Source: Exiguobacterium sp.
GTDB lineage: Bacteria; Bacillota; Bacilli; Exiguobacteriales; Exiguobacteriaceae
Length of the DNA: 64,000 nt
NCBI RefSeq assembly: GCF_020832205.1
Contig: NZ_JAFIFD010000033.1
Coordinates: 151,735-215,734, forward strand
Reading direction: 5' to 3'
This document shows positions 47,480-56,715 of the stretch, piece by piece. How positions within the stretch are numbered: the first letter of the stretch is position 1; each line of letters opens with the position of its first letter. Position numbers and translations under genes: made by a program. Below the pieces are notes generated by a model. The model searched no databases, had not been told where the DNA came from, and saw only the letters and a list, made by a program, of their open reading frames with translations.

Positions 47480-47740
47480 CATATAACCTAACACCTGTGA
47501 TAAAGAAGAGTACGGTCACCCCACCAGTAAAGAGAGCGATGCCGAGGCTGAAAGCATCGACTGGATGATGACCCGAACGACACTTTGGAGGTGCTTCCTT
47601 GAACTTCAGTAGGGGAAGCCGTTTCATCGGGCGTTAACCGATTTCGAGTGGCAGAGTTTCAAGCATTGGCTCTGCAACGAGGGTGGTACCACGGGAAACC
47701 TAGACAGGCTCTCGTCCCTTTGCGGACGAGGGCCTTTTTT
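47480..47740 (+). promoter_or_regulatory. T-box riboswitch of hisS-aspS
   Basis: A 260-base leader with the T-box sequence AGGGTGGTACCACG (47679-47692), an upstream specifier-type loop with GAACGACAC (specifier triplets at 47579-47583), and a terminator stem GGCTCTCGTCC / GGACGAGGGCC with six T (47707-47740). The T-box segment can pair with the 5' terminator arm region to form the antiterminator. Uncharged tRNA would stabilise that. GACAC contains overlapping GAC (Asp) and CAC (His) codons. Confidence 0.9.
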
Positions 47741-47762
47741 GTATTTTAAGGAGGGAATGTTG

Positions 47763-49043
47763 ATGAAAGCACCACGCGGTACACAAGACCTGCTCCCGGG
47801 CACGGTCGAAACGTGGCAATATGTCGAAGAGAAATTACGCGACATCAGTGCCCGTTATAACTATAAAGAGATTCGCACGCCAATCTTTGAGACGACCGAC
47901 CTGTTCACACGCAGCGTCGGCGAGACGACGGACATCGTCCAAAAAGAGATGTTCACGCTCGTGAAAAAAGGCAAGGACGAGTACACGCTCCGTCCGGAAG
48001 GGACGGCCTCGGTCGTCCGCGCTTTCGTCACGAACAAGCTGTTCGGGAGCCCCGACCAGCCGACAAAGTTGTATTACATGGGTCCGATGTTCCGCTATGA
48101 GCGTCCGCAAAAAGGCCGCTTCCGCCAACTGCACCAATACGGTGTCGAGGCGATCGGCAGCAGTGACCCGGCCGTTGACGCCGAAGTCATCAGTCTCGCC
48201 TATTCGATCTACAAATCGTTCGGTTTGAAAAAAATCAAAGTCGTCGTCAACTCGCTCGGGGACGCCGAGAGCCGTAACGCCCACCGCGAAGCGCTCATCC
48301 GTCACTTCGAGCCGGTCGCGAGTGAACTATGCCAGGATTGTCAGACGCGGCTTCACCAAAACCCGCTCCGCGTCCTCGACTGTAAAGTCGACCGCGACCA
48401 CCCGGCGATGAAGTCGGCGCCGTCGATTCTCGATTTCTTGAACGCGGAATCGAAAGCTTACTTCGACAAAGTGCTCGAGCACTTGGACGCGCTCGGTGTC
48501 GCATACGTTGTCGATCCGACGCTCGTCCGTGGTCTTGACTACTACACGCACACGGCGTTCGAGATCATGTCAGAAGCAGAGGGCTTCGGCGCCATCACGA
48601 CGCTGTGCGGCGGGGGACGCTATAACGGTCTCGTCCAAGACATCGGCGGGCCGGACATGCCGGGAATCGGTTTTGGCATCGGTCTCGAGCGACTCATTCT
48701 CGCGCTCGAGAACGAAGGGGTGCTGCCGGAGCTTGAGACTGGCCTTGACGTCTTCGTCGTCGCCCAAGGCGGCAAAGAAGTCGAAGTGACAGCGACACGC
48801 CTGTTGCAACTGCTTCGCATCGAAGGCTTCAAAGCGGACCGTGATTATCTCGGACGCAAGTTCAAAGGGCAATTTAAACAAGCCGACCGGTTGAAAGCGT
48901 CGTTCACCGTCATCCTCGGAGATGATGAAGTCGAACGCGGGTCAGCTTCCCTCAAGGTCATGGCGACCGGGGAACAAGTCGACGTGCCGCTCTCGGCCGT
49001 CGCAGACAAAATTCGTGAACTATCGGAAGGAGCAGGACAATGA
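47763..49043 (+). CDS. hisS: histidyl-tRNA synthetase
   Basis: 426 residues, class II. Motif 1 region RGTQDLLPG and [16 protein letters not shown], motif 2 [18 protein letters not shown], His-A motif [14 protein letters not shown], motif 3 [11 protein letters not shown]. The ATG at 47763 has AAGGAGGG seven bases upstream; two earlier in-frame starts are too close. Overlaps aspS by 4 bases. Confidence 0.97.
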   Translation: MKAPRGTQDLLPGTVETWQYVEEKLRDISARYNYKEIRTPIFETTDLFTRSVGETTDIVQKEMFTLVKKGKDEYTLRPEGTASVVRAFVTNKLFGSPDQPTKLYYMGPMFRYERPQKGRFRQLHQYGVEAIGSSDPAVDAEVISLAYSIYKSFGLKKIKVVVNSLGDAESRNAHREALIRHFEPVASELCQDCQTRLHQNPLRVLDCKVDRDHPAMKSAPSILDFLNAESKAYFDKVLEHLDALGVAYVVDPTLVRGLDYYTHTAFEIMSEAEGFGAITTLCGGGRYNGLVQDIGGPDMPGIGFGIGLERLILALENEGVLPELETGLDVFVVAQGGKEVEVTATRLLQLLRIEGFKADRDYLGRKFKGQFKQADRLKASFTVILGDDEVERGSASLKVMATGEQVDVPLSAVADKIRELSEGAGQ

Positions 49044-50812
49044 TCGGACGCACACATATGAACGGCCGCGTGACAGAGTCACTCATCGGTCAAGAAGTAC
49101 AACTTAAAGGATGGGTACAGAAACGTCGTGACCTCGGAGGCCTCATCTTCATCGACCTTCGTGACCGGACGGGCATCGTCCAAGTCGTCGTTCGCCCAGA
49201 AAACGAATCGGTCCACCAACTCGCCGAATCGATCCGCAGCGAATACGTCTTAGACATTAAAGGGACCGTCCTCGAACGCGAGAACAAGAACCCGAACATG
49301 CCGACCGGAAACGTCGAAGTCATCGCTTCAGAGATCAACATCTTGAATGCGGCGAAGATGACACCAATTCCGATCGGGGACGAGGCCGAGAACGTCTCAG
49401 AAGACCTTCGTCTCAAATATCGTTACCTCGACCTTCGTCGTCCGGCGCTCCAAGAGACGTTCCGTCTCCGTTCGAAAGCGTCGAACACGATCCGGAACTT
49501 CTTGACGGAAGAGGAGTTCCTCGAAGTCGAGACACCGATCTTGACGAAGTCGACACCAGAAGGCGCGCGTGACTATCTCGTCCCGAGCCGTGTCCACGGC
49601 GGTGAGTTCTACGCGCTCCCGCAATCACCGCAGTTGTTCAAACAGCTCTTGATGGTGGCCGGATTCGATCGTTACTTCCAAATCGCACGCTGCTTCCGTG
49701 ACGAAGACCTTCGGGCCGACCGTCAACCGGAATTCACACAAGTCGACATCGAGACGAGTTTCATGGACGTCGAAGACTTGATGGCGATGATGGAGTCGAT
49801 GATGGCGCAAGTGATGGAAGCGACGCTCGGTCGCACCGATACGCCAGCGAAGTTCGAACGCATGACGCACGCGGAAGCGATGCGCCGTTTCGGTTCAGAC
49901 AAGCCGGACACACGTTTCGGTCTGGAACTGATCGACGTCGCCGACGCCGTCACAGGCGCGGGCTTCAAAGTGTTCGATATGGCGCTCGAGTCAAACGGAC
50001 ACGTGAAAGCGATCAACGTCAAAGGCGAGGCCGACAAGTTCTCGCGTAAAGACATCGACAAGCTTCAAGAGTTCACGGCCGTCTACGGCGCGAAAGGACT
50101 CGCGTGGCTCAAAGTGACGGCAGAAGGCTTGAACGGACCGATCGCCAAGTTCTTCGACGAGACGTATGCAGCGAAATTGATCGAAGCGACGAACGCGGAA
50201 GCGGGCGACCTTCTTCTCTTCGTGGCAGCAAAACCGACGGTCGTCGCTGACAGCCTCGGCGCCCTTCGCGTCAAGCTCGGTCATGAGCTCGGTCTCATCG
50301 ACGAGTCGAAGTTCAACTTCCTTTGGGTGACGGACTTCCCGCTCGTCACGTTCGAAGAAGAAGACGGCCGCTTCTACGCCAACCACCACCCGTTCACGAT
50401 GCCAAACCGCGAAGACCTCCATCTTCTCGAGACAGACCCGGCGAGCGTACGCGCGCTCGCTTATGACCTCGTCTTGAACGGCTACGAGCTCGGCGGCGGA
50501 TCGCAACGGATTTATGAGCGCGACATTCAAGAGCGCATGTTCAAACTGCTCGGCTTCACAGAAGAAGAAGCGGTCGACCAGTTCGGCTTCTTGCTCGAAG
50601 CGTTCGAATACGGCACACCGCCACACGCTGGTATCGCACTCGGTCTCGACCGTCTCGTCATGATCCTCGCGGGTCGTTCGAACCTTCGTGACACGATTGC
50701 CTTCCCGAAAACGGCATCGGCGAGCTGTCTGTTGACGCAAGCTCCGAGCCCGGTCGCGGACGCGCAACTTGAAGAGTTGTCGATCCGGACAGCGGTGAAA
50801 GAGAAGAAATAA
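49040..50812 (+). CDS. aspS: aspartyl-tRNA synthetase
   Basis: 590 residues, bacterial type with the GAD insertion. OB anticodon domain ([20 protein letters not shown]), motif 2 [20 protein letters not shown], motif 3 [13 protein letters not shown]. Translationally coupled to hisS by ATGA; both controlled by the T-box. Confidence 0.97.
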   Translation: MIGRTHMNGRVTESLIGQEVQLKGWVQKRRDLGGLIFIDLRDRTGIVQVVVRPENESVHQLAESIRSEYVLDIKGTVLERENKNPNMPTGNVEVIASEINILNAAKMTPIPIGDEAENVSEDLRLKYRYLDLRRPALQETFRLRSKASNTIRNFLTEEEFLEVETPILTKSTPEGARDYLVPSRVHGGEFYALPQSPQLFKQLLMVAGFDRYFQIARCFRDEDLRADRQPEFTQVDIETSFMDVEDLMAMMESMMAQVMEATLGRTDTPAKFERMTHAEAMRRFGSDKPDTRFGLELIDVADAVTGAGFKVFDMALESNGHVKAINVKGEADKFSRKDIDKLQEFTAVYGAKGLAWLKVTAEGLNGPIAKFFDETYAAKLIEATNAEAGDLLLFVAAKPTVVADSLGALRVKLGHELGLIDESKFNFLWVTDFPLVTFEEEDGRFYANHHPFTMPNREDLHLLETDPASVRALAYDLVLNGYELGGGSQRIYERDIQERMFKLLGFTEEEAVDQFGFLLEAFEYGTPPHAGIALGLDRLVMILAGRSNLRDTIAFPKTASASCLLTQAPSPVADAQLEELSIRTAVKEKK

Positions 50813-50825
50813 CTTGTAGTTACAA

Positions 50826-50852
50826 GGACCCGTCAATTGGCGGGTCTTTTTT
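50826..50852 (+). terminator. terminator of hisS-aspS
   Basis: GACCCGTC-AATT-GGCGGGTC and seven T. Confidence 0.92.
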
Positions 50853-50921
50853 CGTATATGTAAAGAAGGGAAATGATGTTATGATTATGGGATAAATTGT
50901 ATTTTTGAAAGTGGGGAAAAG

Positions 50922-52064
50922 ATGAGAATAAAAAAACGAGCGACAACGGTCGGGCTGACGCTCGGATTGGCGGCCATTTTATCGGGGTGTTTCGAGGAAA
51001 CGAAGGCGACACCGCCAGTCGAGGAAGTCGCCAAGGAGACGGCAACAAAATCAGAGCCTGTGAACGCCGGTACGATTTCATTGTCGCATGCCGGGGAAGT
51101 TAAATCATTCGGGGAAGTGAATACATATGACCTCTCGTTATTCTTCGCCGATCAATCACCGATGATCGCACCGGAGCATATCGTCGACACGCGAATCGTC
51201 TATACGCATTCGACGGGGGAAACGACTCATGAAGTGTTCGTCTATGACACGGAAGAGGCGTCCAATCAATCGGTTTACAAAACGAATCAAACGATTGGGA
51301 ACCTCGTCGGAATCAAAGACGAGTTGGTATGGCTTGAGTATGAACGGGTCGAAGGTGATGCCTTCTCCTGGACGATGTACCGGATGAAGTTGAATGAAAC
51401 GGAGCCGACTGAACTTGACAAGGGGCTTAGCGCGTTTCAGACGCCTCCCCCGCATGTGGTCACATCAGAAGATGGCTTCATGTGGGTCGACTATGTGGCC
51501 TCAGAGGCGGTGACGACGTCAAGTCTGGTGCAGTACTCGCCGACGGAACGTACGATTGAAACGCTACGGACGTACACGCTGCAAGAAGGAGAAAACCGAG
51601 ACGGTGAGTACGCATTCGACTACCGCGGCGGTATGAACGGTGGCATCGTCCATCAAAGCCTCTTCGAACAAGGGGACAAAACGACGAGGCTCGTGTCGGT
51701 CGATGGTGCGTTTGACGAAGAGATGGACGCATTGATTGATTTTGAGACGGGGACCGATTATGTGGCGCTCGGCAAAGAAGGACGAGCGGTATTTATCAAG
51801 AAGTCATCGTCTGAAACGTTTGAGCATAGAAGTTCGCAGACGAAAATCACGTTCGATGCGTTTCGTTTCCTCGATGACGACCGAATCCTTTTCCGTGAAG
51901 GGATGAATCGATTGTTGATTGCGGACTTGAGCCAAGAGAGCGTGGCGACAATACCGAACACGGGCGGGATGACGTCGAAACCGATTTTTGTCGACGGGCG
52001 TGTGGCCTATGGGGTGCTAAAAGATGATGGGTTGATTACATTCAATACGATTGAGCTCGATTGA
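50922..52064 (+). CDS. lipoprotein, unknown function
   Basis: 380 residues. A lipoprotein signal peptide ending LSGC (Cys 23 as the lipidated residue), then a Thr/Glu/Pro-rich linker and about 320 residues of mainly beta-strand sequence with repeated Tyr/Val/Asp units, compatible with a beta-propeller. No catalytic motif or family recognised. Lower GC than the synthetase genes and a terminator on both sides, so an independent unit, possibly acquired. Confidence 0.72.
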   Translation: MRIKKRATTVGLTLGLAAILSGCFEETKATPPVEEVAKETATKSEPVNAGTISLSHAGEVKSFGEVNTYDLSLFFADQSPMIAPEHIVDTRIVYTHSTGETTHEVFVYDTEEASNQSVYKTNQTIGNLVGIKDELVWLEYERVEGDAFSWTMYRMKLNETEPTELDKGLSAFQTPPPHVVTSEDGFMWVDYVASEAVTTSSLVQYSPTERTIETLRTYTLQEGENRDGEYAFDYRGGMNGGIVHQSLFEQGDKTTRLVSVDGAFDEEMDALIDFETGTDYVALGKEGRAVFIKKSSSETFEHRSSQTKITFDAFRFLDDDRILFREGMNRLLIADLSQESVATIPNTGGMTSKPIFVDGRVAYGVLKDDGLITFNTIELD

Positions 52065-52072
52065 AGCATTAG

Positions 52073-52108
52073 AAAACGTCACTCCAACTTTTTAGGAGTG
52101 ACGTTTTT
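52073..52108 (+). terminator. terminator after the lipoprotein gene
   Basis: AAAACGTCACTCC / GGAGTGACGTTTTT with a 9-base loop. Confidence 0.9.
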
Positions 52109-52178
52109 CTGCGCTATTCGATGATGCTAAGTTTTCGTACGTATCAGAGTAGATTGAGGGCTAGCTCTTGTCCATTCT

Positions 52179-52370
52179 CTACTCTTTCTGGTCATTCATT
52201 TTCTTCGCTGTTTGCTGAAGCGCGAACCCGAACGCGAACAACGACACGATCACCGCCGTCATCGTATAGACGGAATCGGTGAAAGCGAGATAGATGCCGA
52301 ACAGGCCGAGCCCGAAGCTGAAGATGAACCATAGCCAGAGGCTCGGATGGTCTCGTAACGCTTGTTTCAT
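52179..52370 (-). CDS. small membrane protein, unknown
   Basis: 63 residues: a short N-terminal amphipathic part (MKQALRDHPSLW), two membrane helices (about 11-31, 34-51) and a charged tail. The ATG overlaps the stop of the upstream HesB-like gene (ATGA), so translation is probably coupled; a TTG eight codons earlier is less likely. No family recognised. Confidence 0.6.
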   Translation of the reverse strand: MKQALRDHPSLWLWFIFSFGLGLFGIYLAFTDSVYTMTAVIVSLFAFGFALQQTAKKMNDQKE

Positions 52371-52717
52371 GCGCTCGGTACGTTCAACTGGCAACCGGTC
52401 CCGTCGGTCACGAGCAAGTTCGAATTGAACACTTGGCCGTTGCTCTTCAAGACGAGTGACCGTTTATCGTCACGATAGTCGATGATCATGTCTTCGTCTA
52501 AGAACACTTTCGTCCAGTTCTTGATGAGGACGGGTCCGATGTTCGAGTCGATCTCGACGTCTTCCGGTGTCGTCTCGGTCACATAGCGGATCTCGAAGAT
52601 GCCGCTGTTGCCGCAGCCGCAACCTTCCGTCTCGTAAAACAAGTGCATCTGTCCGTCACGGTCACCTTTCAAGGCGTTGATGCGCTCTATCGCGCGTTCT
52701 GTAATGTGTACGTTCAT
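52367..52717 (-). CDS. HesB/IscA-like iron-sulfur biogenesis family protein
   Basis: 116 residues in the IscA-fold family that includes uncharacterised Bacillales members. It has GCGCG (about residues 32-36) and a later Cys in DGTGCQL, which differs from the canonical C-x(n)-CGC of true A-type carriers. Cluster carrier or adaptor role is inferred. The ATG has AAGGAG 8 bases upstream. Confidence 0.72.
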   Translation of the reverse strand: MNVHITERAIERINALKGDRDGQMHLFYETEGCGCGNSGIFEIRYVTETTPEDVEIDSNIGPVLIKNWTKVFLDEDMIIDYRDDKRSLVLKSNGQVFNSNLLVTDGTGCQLNVPSA

Positions 52718-52835
52718 ATGAATCACTCCTTATGTTCATTATACATCGTCTGAAAAAAGATTGAAAAAGACGTGCTTCTCATTTTCCTCTTCCTGTAAAG
52801 AGGCGTAAACTAATGGGATAGAAGGGGGAAAAGAA

Positions 52836-54548
52836 ATGATTTCACGTTTTTTTAGTTATTATCGTCCACATAAGAAGTTATTCATCCTTGATTTCTCGTT
52901 CGCCATCCTCGTCGGCCTGCTCGAGCTCGGCTTTCCGCTCGCCGTCCAATGGTTCATCGACGACCTGTTGCCAGGGGGCGAATGGAACTGGATCATCATC
53001 ATCAGCATCGGCTTGCTCATTCTGTACATACTCGCCATGATGATGCAATACGTCGTCAACTACTGGGGGCATAAGCTCGGCATCAATATCGAGACCGATA
53101 TGCGCGAAGAGCTGTTCACCCACATCCATAAGCAGTCGTTTCGTTTCTTTGACAACCATAAGACCGGTCACTTGATGAGCCGGGTGACGAACGACTTGTT
53201 CGATATCGGCGAAGTGGCGCACCACGGGCCGGAAGATTTCTTCATCGCCATCATGACGTTGCTCGGTGCGTTCGGGATCATGTTCTCGATCGATCCGCAA
53301 CTCGCGCTCGTCACGGTCGTCGCCGTGCCGTTCCTTGTCATCATGATTACATACGCCAATAAGAACATGAACAAGGCGTGGCAAAAGATGTATACGAACA
53401 TCGGGGAAGTGAACGCCCGCGTCGAGGATAGCGTCTCCGGTGCGCGCGTCGTCCAATCGTTCACGAACGAGACGTTCGAGATCGATCGCTTCCAAAAAGA
53501 CAATAACTTTTACCGCGGCTCGAAGATCGAGGCGTATCGGGTCATGAGTAAGTCGCTCGCCGGCATCTACATCACGACGCGGCTCATGACGTTGCTCGTT
53601 CTCGTCTACGGGGCGTATTTAACGTATCAAGGCCAGTTGTCTTACGGTCAGCTCGTCGGGTTCATCTTGTATATGAACTTGCTCATCAAACCGATCGAGA
53701 AGATCACGGCACTCCTTGAGATGTATCCAAAAGGGATGGCCGGCTTCAAGCGGTTCACCCAGCTCTTAGATGAGGCGCCGGACATCGAGAACCGTCCGGA
53801 CGCACTCGACGTCAAGACGTTAAAAGGAAATATCGCGTTCCACGACGTGTCGTTCGGCTACTCGGACTACCGCCAAGTGTTGACGCATATCGACCTCGAC
53901 ATCGAGTCGGGTACGACGGTCGCTCTCGTCGGGACGAGCGGGGCCGGCAAGACGACGATTTGTTCGCTCATCCCGCGTTTTTATGACGTGACGGATGGGG
54001 CGATCACGATCGACGGCATGGACATCCGCGATATGACGAAAGAGAGCCTGCGCCGTCAAATCGGTATCGTGCAACAAGACGTGTTCTTGTTCGCCGGGAC
54101 GCTGCGGGAAAATATCTCCTACGGCAAGCTCGACGCGACGGATGAAGAAATCATGCACGCGGTCGAGAAAGCGCACTTGAACTCGCTCGTCGAAGAGTTG
54201 CAATATGGGCTCGAGACGCAAATCGGAGAGCGGGGCTTGAAGCTGTCGGGCGGACAGAAGCAACGGATCGCCATCGCCCGCATGTTCTTGAAAAATCCGC
54301 CGATTTTGATTTTGGACGAGGCGACGTCCGCGCTCGATACCGAGACGGAAGCGATCATTCAAGATTCGCTCAACGAACTCGCGGCCGATCGAACGACGCT
54401 CATCATCGCCCATCGCCTCGCGACCGTGAAAAATGCCGACCGCATCCTTGTCGTCACATCGGACGGCATCGTCGAGGACGGGACGCACGATGAACTGAGC
54501 AAACAAGGCGGCGTTTTCGCCGGACTGCTCAGACGTCAACAACTGTAA
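52836..54548 (+). CDS. ABC exporter (ATP-binding/permease half-transporter)
   Basis: 570 residues: six membrane helices (about 15-300) and a nucleotide-binding domain with Walker A LVGTSGAGKTT (about 364), signature LSGGQKQRIAIAR (about 470), Walker B ILILDEATSALD and switch His (IIAHRLA). MsbA/multidrug-type exporter; works as a dimer. Substrate not visible. AAGGGGG precedes the ATG. Probably monocistronic. Confidence 0.93.
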   Translation: MISRFFSYYRPHKKLFILDFSFAILVGLLELGFPLAVQWFIDDLLPGGEWNWIIIISIGLLILYILAMMMQYVVNYWGHKLGINIETDMREELFTHIHKQSFRFFDNHKTGHLMSRVTNDLFDIGEVAHHGPEDFFIAIMTLLGAFGIMFSIDPQLALVTVVAVPFLVIMITYANKNMNKAWQKMYTNIGEVNARVEDSVSGARVVQSFTNETFEIDRFQKDNNFYRGSKIEAYRVMSKSLAGIYITTRLMTLLVLVYGAYLTYQGQLSYGQLVGFILYMNLLIKPIEKITALLEMYPKGMAGFKRFTQLLDEAPDIENRPDALDVKTLKGNIAFHDVSFGYSDYRQVLTHIDLDIESGTTVALVGTSGAGKTTICSLIPRFYDVTDGAITIDGMDIRDMTKESLRRQIGIVQQDVFLFAGTLRENISYGKLDATDEEIMHAVEKAHLNSLVEELQYGLETQIGERGLKLSGGQKQRIAIARMFLKNPPILILDEATSALDTETEAIIQDSLNELAADRTTLIIAHRLATVKNADRILVVTSDGIVEDGTHDELSKQGGVFAGLLRRQQL

Positions 54549-54637
54549 CATTCAGACCGCCATCAGATTTCTGGTGGCGGTGTTGCGTGATGCGGGTATA
54601 GACAAACAGGAACGAGAAGAAATGAGGAGGAAATCCA

Positions 54638-55678
54638 ATGATGATGAAAGCTGTTCAAGTGACAGGGTACGGGGATGTCGACCAATTACAAGTCGTTGAT
54701 CTTCTGCCCCCGAGCCCGAAACAAGATGAAGTGCTCGTTCGCGTGAAGGCGTGCGGCATCAACAATACTGAGATTTGGATGCGGGAAGGGGCGTACGGGA
54801 CGGACGAGGAGTCAGGCTGGCGCCCGGAAGGCGTCCAGTTCCCGCGGATTCCTGGCTCCGACATTACGGGAGAAGTCGTTGAAGTCGGCAGCGGGATGGA
54901 TGACTCGATGATCGGTCGGCGCGTCGTCTTGTTCCCGTTCACTTCGAGCGGACAAGACGGCGAAGAGCATATCGCCGACGATATGTCGTTCATCGGCTCG
55001 GAATACGACGGCGGTTACGCCGAGTATGTCGCCTGGCCGGCCGCACTTTGTTACGACATGCCGCTCGACAGTTTTGTCGACAGCGCCGCGTTCTCGGTGA
55101 GCGGGCTGACGGCGTGGCACATGAACGAACAAATCGACATTCAACCGGGACAGACGATCGTCGTCACGGGAGCGAGCGGCGGGGTCGGTTCACTCAACGT
55201 CCAAATCGCGGCGAACGTCCACGGCGCGAACGTGTACGCCATCGTCGGGGATTTAAAAGAAGCGGATAAGTTGAAAGCGCTCGGCGCGAGCCGCGTCTTT
55301 TCCTATCGCTCCGAGACGTTAGCGGACGAGATTCTTGAAGCGAACGGCGGACCAGTCGATGCGGTGCTCGACGTCGTCGGCGACGCGTTGTTCAAGACGT
55401 CGTTTGAGATTTTAAAGAACGGCGGGAAGTTCTGCATTTCCGGGTCGGCCGGCGGACAGACGACACACCTCGATTTTCGGACGCTTTACTTGAAGCACAT
55501 CACGATGTACGGTTCCGTCCTCGGGACACGTGAAGAGTTCAAGGCGATGCTCGATGCCATCGCGGCAGGCCGGATCAAACCGGTCATCGACCGCACGTTC
55601 CCGCTCGTCGAGGCGCGAGCTGCCCAGACGTACTTCAAACAAAAAGGAAAGTTCGGGAAGATCGTGCTCCTACCGTGA
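54638..55678 (+). CDS. MDR-family NAD(P)H:quinone oxidoreductase-like protein
   Basis: 346 residues of the medium-chain dehydrogenase fold. GroES-like catalytic domain (CGINNTEIWMREG) and Rossmann domain with VTGASGGVGSLNVQIAA (AxGGVG). The zinc-binding cysteines of alcohol dehydrogenases are absent, which places it with quinone-reductase-type members. Substrate unknown. AGGAGG precedes the first ATG; two further ATG codons follow directly. Confidence 0.88.
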   Translation: MMMKAVQVTGYGDVDQLQVVDLLPPSPKQDEVLVRVKACGINNTEIWMREGAYGTDEESGWRPEGVQFPRIPGSDITGEVVEVGSGMDDSMIGRRVVLFPFTSSGQDGEEHIADDMSFIGSEYDGGYAEYVAWPAALCYDMPLDSFVDSAAFSVSGLTAWHMNEQIDIQPGQTIVVTGASGGVGSLNVQIAANVHGANVYAIVGDLKEADKLKALGASRVFSYRSETLADEILEANGGPVDAVLDVVGDALFKTSFEILKNGGKFCISGSAGGQTTHLDFRTLYLKHITMYGSVLGTREEFKAMLDAIAAGRIKPVIDRTFPLVEARAAQTYFKQKGKFGKIVLLP

Positions 55679-55679
55679 C

Positions 55680-55724
55680 AACAAAAGAGGCAACCGGTGC
55701 GAGCATCCGGTTGCCTCTTTTGTT
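55680..55724. terminator. shared terminator of two convergent genes
   Basis: Perfect 18-pair stem AACAAAAGAGGCAACCGG with a 9-base loop between the MDR gene and the leftward YczE-type gene. Confidence 0.93.
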
Positions 55725-56370
55725 AGGCGATATCCACTTTCAGACGGTCGATGAACGAGACGAGCCGCCGGAACTGTTCGAGCCAAAATTGAAAGAACGG
55801 ACCGATCAAGAAAATCGACAGCACCGTCCCGAAGAAAACCGGACCACCGAGTACCCAACCGATCAGACAAGCTGTCAGCTCCATCCACGTCCGCATCATG
55901 CGGACAGACGTGTTGAAGCGGTCGGCCAAAGCGAGCGTTAACCCGTCGCGCGGACCGGCCCCGTATCCGATGGCAACGTAAAGACCGGCTCCCATCCCGA
56001 TGACGAAGATGCCGAGGACGAGCCAGCCGACGTTCAAAGCGATGCCGTCAAGCCGAGGCAGCCATTGGTGGTCGAGGATCAGGTTCATGAACACCCCGAC
56101 AAAGATGGCGTTGACGAGCGTCCCGAACTGGGGACGGATACGGTCGAGTATGTACTTGACCAACACGAGCAACAGCCCGACGAGCAGAATGATCGTCCCG
56201 ACCGAGATCGGGGTATGGCGGGCGAGGCCGAGATGAAGGACGTCCCACGTCGAGACGCCGAGGTCGGCCGTGATCATCATCGATGAGCCGAGGGCGAGGA
56301 GGAACAAGCCGCCCATGAACAATGCCCACTTCAACGTGATGCGCAAAGATTGTACCCATACCGCTTGCAT
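55723..56370 (-). CDS. YczE/YitT-type integral membrane protein
   Basis: 215 residues, five to six membrane helices. The pattern GSSMMITADLGVSTWDVLHLGL and AIGYGAGPRDGL (key pieces LGVSTWDVLH and GAGPRDGL) matches the YczE/YyaS family of Bacillales. Physiological role not established. Convergent with the MDR gene, sharing its terminator. Confidence 0.85.
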   Translation of the reverse strand: MQAVWVQSLRITLKWALFMGGLFLLALGSSMMITADLGVSTWDVLHLGLARHTPISVGTIILLVGLLLVLVKYILDRIRPQFGTLVNAIFVGVFMNLILDHQWLPRLDGIALNVGWLVLGIFVIGMGAGLYVAIGYGAGPRDGLTLALADRFNTSVRMMRTWMELTACLIGWVLGGPVFFGTVLSIFLIGPFFQFWLEQFRRLVSFIDRLKVDIA

Positions 56371-56431
56371 GTGTGTCGCCTCGTTTCCCTAAAATGTTCC
56401 ATCATCATATCACAATTCAGATTGTGGCAAG

Positions 56432-56464
56432 AAAAAAAGCGCTTCAGACGTCGTCTGAAGCGCT
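56432..56464 (-). terminator. terminator of the 38-residue gene
   Basis: AGCGCTTCAGACG / CGTCTGAAGCGCT palindrome; seven T follow on the minus strand. Confidence 0.88.
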
Positions 56465-56469
56465 CGTGA

Positions 56470-56586
56470 TTATTTTTTAGGAGTCGATGATTTTTTTGCT
56501 TTGTTCTTTTTATAGTAATCGTAGACGAACGGAGCGACCGCCGTCGCGACTTTAATGAGTGTACCGAATTTACCTTTTCTAGCCAT
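56470..56586 (-). CDS. 38-residue basic protein, unknown
   Basis: MARKGKFGTLIKVATAVAPF, then VYDYYKKNKAKKSSTPKK. Short hydrophobic centre flanked by Lys/Arg, so a surface- or membrane-binding peptide is plausible. AAAGGGGTG precedes the ATG and a strong terminator follows the stop, good signs of a real gene despite its size. Divergent from the CRY-DASH gene. Unknown function. Confidence 0.68.
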   Translation of the reverse strand: MARKGKFGTLIKVATAVAPFVYDYYKKNKAKKSSTPKK

Positions 56587-56715
56587 GTTGCTGCACCCCT
56601 TTCTGTTCTAATGATGTATATTCCACACGTGGCGGAATTGAAAACATGTTTCGTGCAGGTTGAGCGGTTTCTTCTACTCACCAACTAGGCATAATGAAAA
56701 GAGGGGGTGGCGCAA

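Noticed and set aside
50922..52064. Calling the lipoprotein a TolB-like or WD40 protein
   Set aside because: The beta-rich repeats are suggestive but no diagnostic motif is visible, so it is left as unknown.
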